A stretch of 64,000 bases of DNA, from positions 930,001 to 994,000 of the forward strand of contig NZ_JAKWJO010000001.1 in the NCBI RefSeq assembly GCF_022760995.1, written 5' to 3'. Below the pieces are notes generated by a model. It saw nothing but the letters and a program-made list of their open reading frames with translations. It did no database searches and was not told the origin of the DNA. The stretch's first letter is position 1. Every line of letters begins with the position of its first letter. This document shows positions 53,614-64,000 of this stretch, one piece after another. The position numbers and the translations under genes were made by a program. This stretch comes from Dyella sedimenti. Lineage in GTDB: Bacteria > Pseudomonadota > Gammaproteobacteria > Xanthomonadales > Rhodanobacteraceae.

Positions 53614-54479
53614 AGTTCGCCACCGGCATCGTTGCCGTGCTGCTCGTGCTGATCGGCTTCAACAGCCTGTTCGTGGTGCGCGAGGGCCAGACCGCCCTGG
53701 TGCTGCAGTTCGGCCGCATCGTGCGCACCGGCGACCAGCCCGGCCTGCACGCCAAGCTGCCGTTCGTGCAGCAGGTGATGACTTTCGACAACCGTATCCT
53801 CACCCTGGAAGCGCCGCCGGAGCGGTACTTCACCTCAGAGAAGAAGAGCGTCAACGTCGACTTCTACGTGAAGTGGCGCATCGCCGACAACGCCGCCTAC
53901 TACCGCGCCACCGCCGGCGACGAGCTACAGGCGGCCAACCGCCTGACGCCCATCGTCAAGGACGCGCTGCGCTTCGAGTTCAACGGCCGCACCCTGCAGG
54001 AACTGGTCGCTGCCGGGCGCAAGGACATCACCGAGCGCGTGCGCCGGCAGACCGACGCGGCCGCCAGCAAGAACCTGGGCATCACCGTGGTTGACGTGCG
54101 CATCAAGCGCATCGACCTGCCGGACGAGGTGAGCGAATCGGTCTACAAGCGCATGCGCGCCGAGCGCGCCCAGCTGGCCAACGAGCTGCGCTTCACCGGC
54201 CAGCAGGCCGCCGAGACGATCAAGGCCGACGCCGACCGCCAGGCCCAGGTCATCAAGGCCGAAGCCGAGCGCGACGCCGCCAAGGTGCGTGGCGAGGGCG
54301 ACGCCCAGGCCGCGGCGATCTATGCGCAGGCCTACGGGCAGGATCCGGAGTTCTTCGCGTTTTATCGAAGCCTGGCGGCGTACCGTAAGTCGTTCCAGGA
54401 CGGCAAGGGCGTGCTGGTGCTCAAGCCTGACTCGGAGTTCCTGAGGTACTTCAACGACGGCGCGTCGTCCAGGCATTGA
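53610..54479 (+). CDS. hflC: HflC, membrane regulator of FtsH
   Basis: 289 residues from ATG 53610, coupled to hflK. The N-terminal anchor is MKFATGIVAVLLVLIGFNSLFVV. The band-7 domain (LVLQFGRIVRTGDQPGLHAKLPFVQQV) and an alanine/glutamate-rich helical segment (ADADRQAQVIKAEAERDAAKVRGEGDAQAA) follow. The C-terminal YAQDPEFFAFYRSLAAYRKSF-type region is conserved. It partners with HflK. Confidence 0.97.
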   Translation: MKFATGIVAVLLVLIGFNSLFVVREGQTALVLQFGRIVRTGDQPGLHAKLPFVQQVMTFDNRILTLEAPPERYFTSEKKSVNVDFYVKWRIADNAAYYRATAGDELQAANRLTPIVKDALRFEFNGRTLQELVAAGRKDITERVRRQTDAAASKNLGITVVDVRIKRIDLPDEVSESVYKRMRAERAQLANELRFTGQQAAETIKADADRQAQVIKAEAERDAAKVRGEGDAQAAAIYAQAYGQDPEFFAFYRSLAAYRKSFQDGKGVLVLKPDSEFLRYFNDGASSRH

Positions 54480-54493
54480 GCGGGTGAGGGTCG

Positions 54494-54679
54494 ATGTCGC
54501 GTGAGCTGCTGGCCGCCTTGTGCCTGGTGCTGGTGATCGAGGGCCTGGTGCTGTTCGCCGCGCCGCGCGGTTGGCAGGCCACCATGCGCGAGGTGGTGAA
54601 GCTGAGCCCGCGCACGCTGCGCCTGTTCGGCGCGGTGGCGATCGGCATCGGACTGGTCGCGTTGCAGTTGATGCATTGA
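54494..54679 (+). CDS. DUF2065 (YjeT-like) small membrane protein
   Basis: 61 residues with two hydrophobic helices: LLAALCLVLVIEGLVLFAAP and LRLFGAVAIGIGLVALQLM, joined by RGWQATMREVVKLSPRT. This is the DUF2065/YjeT family, regularly found between hflC and purA. It lies 14 nt after hflC and is probably co-transcribed. The function is unknown. Confidence 0.85.
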   Translation: MSRELLAALCLVLVIEGLVLFAAPRGWQATMREVVKLSPRTLRLFGAVAIGIGLVALQLMH

Positions 54680-54684
54680 TGTGA

Positions 54685-56118
<1,434 letters not shown>

Positions 56119-56143
56119 TCGAGCGACCTCACGTGCAGAACCC

Positions 56144-56171
56144 AAAAAGCCCCGCATGGCGGGGCTTTTTG
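56144..56171 (+). terminator. Terminator of purA
   Basis: AAAAAGCCCCGC, ATG, GCGGGGCTTTTT. Confidence 0.92.
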
Positions 56172-56195
56172 TTGCGCCACGCACACGCCCTTCCT

Positions 56196-56278
56196 TGTAG
56201 GAGCGCACCCAGTGCGCGACCGCGGAGTCACGACGTCATCGCTCCGCCGGCTTTTCGCGCATTGGGTGCGCTCCTACA
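56196..56278. repeat. REP-like element between purA and the aminopeptidase
   Basis: Arms TGTAGGAGCGCACCCAGTGC and GCGCATTGGGTGCGCTCCTA with compensatory changes (CCCAGTG/CATTGGG), evidence that pairing is maintained. Confidence 0.9.
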
Positions 56279-56404
56279 GAAGGGGCGCGGTGCCGGCCCA
56301 CCATGACTTCCGGCCTTGTCGACTGGCGCCCGCATGCGCGACGATCGATGTGTTTTGCACCATTTCAGGGCCGCCCGCTTGGCCCACCAACGAGGGGATA
56401 CAAC

Positions 56405-59053
<2,649 letters not shown>

Positions 59054-59081
59054 CCGAAAGCGGTCCTCAGTATGTAGTAAA

Positions 59082-59115
59082 CAGAGGGCCCCGTTTGACG
59101 GGGCCCTCTGTTTTT
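59082..59115 (+). terminator. Terminator of the aminopeptidase
   Basis: CAGAGGGCCCCG, TTTGA, CGGGGCCCTCTG, TTTTT. It may work weakly for the convergent chitinase as well. Confidence 0.92.
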
Positions 59116-59140
59116 GGGTGTCCCCCTGGATCGATGGCGC

Positions 59141-60721
59141 TTATCTTCCCAGGTCGCTGAGGAAGCGCTTGGTGAACTGCAGGTTCGTGCTGGAGGGCAC
59201 GGAGTTGCAGGTGGGCGACGCGGTGGTCTGGTTGCACGGGTTGTCGCGATCGAGCGACCAGAAGTGCAGGCCGGCAAGGCCGTTGCTCACGGCATAGCTG
59301 GTGATGGCGTCGGCGTTGGCGACGGTGAAGTTCTCGCTGGAGACGTCGTTCACGCCGATCATCGGGGTCAGCTCGATCTTGTTGGGCGAGATGCCGTAGG
59401 TATGTTCCAGGTTCACCGCGGCCTGGATCGCCGTCTGGCCCATGTCGCACGATCCGCCCGACACCACGCAGACGCCGGCGCCGGCCGAGCCGTAGTCCAT
59501 CGTCATCAGGTTGATGGTGTAGTGGGTGAGCGAAGAGGCCTTGATGGCTCGCACCACCATGTCGCCCAGGCTGTTCACGCCGCCGTAGCTGCCGTCCGAT
59601 GCGCCGAGCGTGGCGAGCGTGAAGGAGAAGCGCAGGTTGGGATACAGCGACTGGCCGTAGACGGCCGCGGCGACCAGGTTGTCGATGGTCTGTTGCGACT
59701 GGCCACCCTCGATGTCGAAATCCACGCCCACCATCTGCGGCGACATGTAGCGCGACAGGAAGCTGGCGAAGCCGGCCGTGCTGCCGCAGGTGAACACGCC
59801 GGCCTGGCCGCCGGTGGAGACCACGTAGGGCAGGCCCGCGTTGGACAACGCGGTGATGTTGGCGCTGGCGAAGCTGGCGCCGGGCACGCCACCCCAGTTC
59901 TCGCTGCCGCATTCGCCGGTGGCGAAGGCGAGGGTGATGGCGCTCAGGTTGGATACGTAGTTCGCATACAGGCTGCCGCTGCCCACTACCGGGATGGATG
60001 CGCCGGTCGCGGCGGCGGTCTGCATCACGTTGGTGTTCCAGTTGAGGTTGATGGTGACGTCCTTGTAGGGACTGAACAGCAGGTTGGCGCCGGTGCCCGG
60101 TGGGTTGGCGGTGCCGCCGCCGCCCGAACCGCCACCGGAACCACCTCCCGAGCCACCACCGGAGCCACCACCGGAGCCACCGCCCGAGTCGCCACCACCG
60201 CCCGTACACGCGCCTTGCGAAGTCCAGGGCTCGGCCGAGCCAGTGGGACCGCTGCTGGTGGCCGGGTCATTGCCCTGGGTCCACCAGTTGGCCACGTAGT
60301 TGATGCCGTTCTCGCTGGCCACCTGGCCGCCGGTATAGACCTGCGTGGCGACCCAGGCCGCCGCGCAGGTGCCCGACGACCCACCGCCGCTGCCGCCGCC
60401 CGAGCCGCCTCCGGAACTGCCTCCGCAAGCGCCTTGCGAGGTCCAAGGCTGGCCCGAGCCGGTGGGGCCGCTGCTGGTGGCCGGGTCGTTGCCCTGGGTC
60501 CACCAGTTGGCTACGTAGTTGGTGCCGTTCTCGCTGACTACCGCACCACCCGAGTAGGCAGTGCCCGCATTCCAGGCGGCCGCGCAGGCGGGCGTGCTTT
60601 GTGCGTGCGCTACCTGCATGGGTGCCATCGTCATCAGGCTCATCGCCATCGCGCCGCCGGCCATGCTTGCCAGGGCATGCAGCGCCGTCCGTACCGACAT
60701 CACCGATTGCTTCATACGCAT
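59141..60721 (-). CDS. Secreted GH18 chitinase with two chitin-binding modules
   Basis: 526 residues from ATG 60721 after AGGAG. A signal peptide of ~40 residues ends ...MQVAHA. Two ~50-residue CBM5/12 modules (CAAAWNAGTAYSGGAVVSEN and CAAAWVATQVYTGGQVASEN, each ending QPWTSQGAC or EPWTSQGAC) are joined by Gly-Ser linkers (SGGGSGGGSGGGS). The catalytic GH18 domain has the D-F-D-I-E motif in MVGVDFDIEGG and YTINLMTMDYG. It resembles bacterial chitinases that attack insoluble chitin. Two identical LacI-type palindromes lie upstream. Confidence 0.93.
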   Translation of the reverse strand: MRMKQSVMSVRTALHALASMAGGAMAMSLMTMAPMQVAHAQSTPACAAAWNAGTAYSGGAVVSENGTNYVANWWTQGNDPATSSGPTGSGQPWTSQGACGGSSGGGSGGGSGGGSSGTCAAAWVATQVYTGGQVASENGINYVANWWTQGNDPATSSGPTGSAEPWTSQGACTGGGGDSGGGSGGGSGGGSGGGSGGGSGGGGTANPPGTGANLLFSPYKDVTINLNWNTNVMQTAAATGASIPVVGSGSLYANYVSNLSAITLAFATGECGSENWGGVPGASFASANITALSNAGLPYVVSTGGQAGVFTCGSTAGFASFLSRYMSPQMVGVDFDIEGGQSQQTIDNLVAAAVYGQSLYPNLRFSFTLATLGASDGSYGGVNSLGDMVVRAIKASSLTHYTINLMTMDYGSAGAGVCVVSGGSCDMGQTAIQAAVNLEHTYGISPNKIELTPMIGVNDVSSENFTVANADAITSYAVSNGLAGLHFWSLDRDNPCNQTTASPTCNSVPSSTNLQFTKRFLSDLGR

Positions 60722-60874
60722 AGGGTTTCTCCTGTGGCATTGCAACGTCAGGGTGAGTGTTAGGCGACGACCGGCCGATTCCCGATGGCCGTCAGGGACG
60801 GTTCGTTCCAGGTAGTCCTGTGCGCCGTGGCGGCAAGCCATGGTGGAGCGCTGTCGTCTTTGTGTCCCCAGGAT

Positions 60875-60886
60875 GACAACGTTGTC
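60875..60886. promoter_or_regulatory. LacI-type operator, proximal to the chitinase
   Basis: GACAACGTTGTC, a perfect 12-bp dyad preceded by T, ~155 nt upstream of the chitinase start. Confidence 0.6.
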
Positions 60887-61000
60887 CCCAATGGCTTGAA
60901 GGAACTGTGATGCCGGGCGGGGAAATGGCGGTCCGCGAAGGTCCTTATGGCAAAGAAGTTATGTACTGCGATGCAGCAATGACCGCCGTAAAGGAAAGCT

Positions 61001-61012
61001 GACAACGTTGTC
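61001..61012. promoter_or_regulatory. LacI-type operator, distal
   Basis: A second exact copy of GACAACGTTGTC (also preceded by T), 126 bp from the first centre to centre. It lies between the chitinase and gcvP 3' regions, and only the chitinase starts from this gap. Confidence 0.6.
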
Positions 61013-61034
61013 TGACTCTGTCCTTCGATCCCCT

Positions 61035-61110
61035 TGTGGGAGCGCACCCTGTGCGCGACCGCTGGGCCTCGACGCTCCACAGCTTGTCGCGCACTGGGGG
61101 CGCTCCTACA
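61035..61110. repeat. REP-like element between chitinase and gcvP
   Basis: Arms TGTGGGAGCGCACCCTGTGC and GTCGCGCACTGGGGGCGCTC with a ~30-nt spacer; the right arm is slightly degenerate. Confidence 0.88.
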
Positions 61111-61135
61111 GCGGAGAGGTGAGATGGGGGCATGA

Positions 61136-61163
61136 AAAAGGGCTCCGCATGCGGAGCCCTTTT
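61136..61163 (-). terminator. Terminator of gcvP
   Basis: On the minus strand, AAAGGGCTCCGC, AT, GCGGAGCCCTTT, then TTCATG. Confidence 0.9.
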
Positions 61164-61186
61164 GATGACAGCGCTGGGCAGGTCTT

Positions 61187-64000
<2,814 letters not shown>

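Larger units (their letters stand above)
60722..61034. other. Upstream region of the chitinase gene
   Basis: 313 bp without a gene. Two copies of GACAACGTTGTC are the only clear signals. A promoter on the minus strand is expected between or below them but is not obvious. Confidence 0.5.

Noticed and set aside
60100..60420. Short tandem repeats that might suggest a CRISPR or VNTR array
   Set aside because: They encode in-frame Gly-Ser linkers of the chitinase, with no spacers; no CRISPR array is present in the window.

Overview
The window looks like a chromosome of a GC-rich gammaproteobacterium in the order Xanthomonadales (Lysobacterales), most plausibly Rhodanobacteraceae (Dyella, Luteibacter or Rhodanobacter type). 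Grounds: very high GC, the miaA-hfq-hflX-hflK-hflC-DUF2065-purA block, many TonB/OmpA/OprB-type outer-membrane proteins, a prpE/prpB/prpC/prpD methylcitrate set, and a dispersed palindromic repeat around GAGCGCACCCTGTGCGC. The species is inferred from gene content only.

Layout. 1-1231: an AT-richer edge with the N-terminal part of an RHS/YD-repeat protein. 1232-10005: a PadR regulator with a HAAS/sensor membrane protein, a DUF1501/DUF1800 pair, a small acidic protein, a methyltransferase, an OprB-type porin and typA. 10195-11884: a three-gene cassette (double-glycine leader peptide plus two small membrane proteins) lying between two direct copies of a REP element joined to the 3' end of the neighbouring gntP gene. 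11785-22894: a probable polyhydroxybutyrate scavenging locus: GntP-type permease, TonB receptor, secreted PHB depolymerase, CrbS/CrbR-like kinase and response regulator, and a lipoprotein 3-hydroxybutyrate-oligomer hydrolase. 23008-27391: cyclophilin, YidB-like protein, GlsB-like protein, aminotransferase, mdh and a lipoprotein.

27489-38852: propionyl-CoA synthetase and the methylcitrate cycle (prpE, prpB, prpC, prpD). The set is split by a five-gene operon resembling Fap functional amyloid systems: two or three candidate subunits, a C39 peptidase and a coiled-coil outer-membrane exporter. A TerC-family gene with a yybP-ykoY manganese riboswitch follows it. 39063-41666: tandem OmpA paralogues with signs of gene conversion. 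41791-49115: a pseudouridine synthase, kbl and tdh (threonine to glycine plus acetyl-CoA), with a giant DUF748 protein and a 266-bp MITE-like element between kbl and tdh. 49238-56118: the hfq superoperon. 56405-64000: an M1 aminopeptidase, a secreted GH18 chitinase with two chitin-binding modules and two identical LacI-type palindromes upstream, and gcvP, which runs off the right edge.

Themes: degradation of extracellular polymers (PHB, chitin, peptides), handling of C2/C3/C4 acyl products (3-hydroxybutyrate, propionate, threonine and glycine), and surface structures. The most interesting items are the amyloid-like operon with apparent C39 double-glycine sites in exported proteins, the bracketed leader-peptide cassette, the PHB locus, and REP elements that supply the stop codons of three genes.
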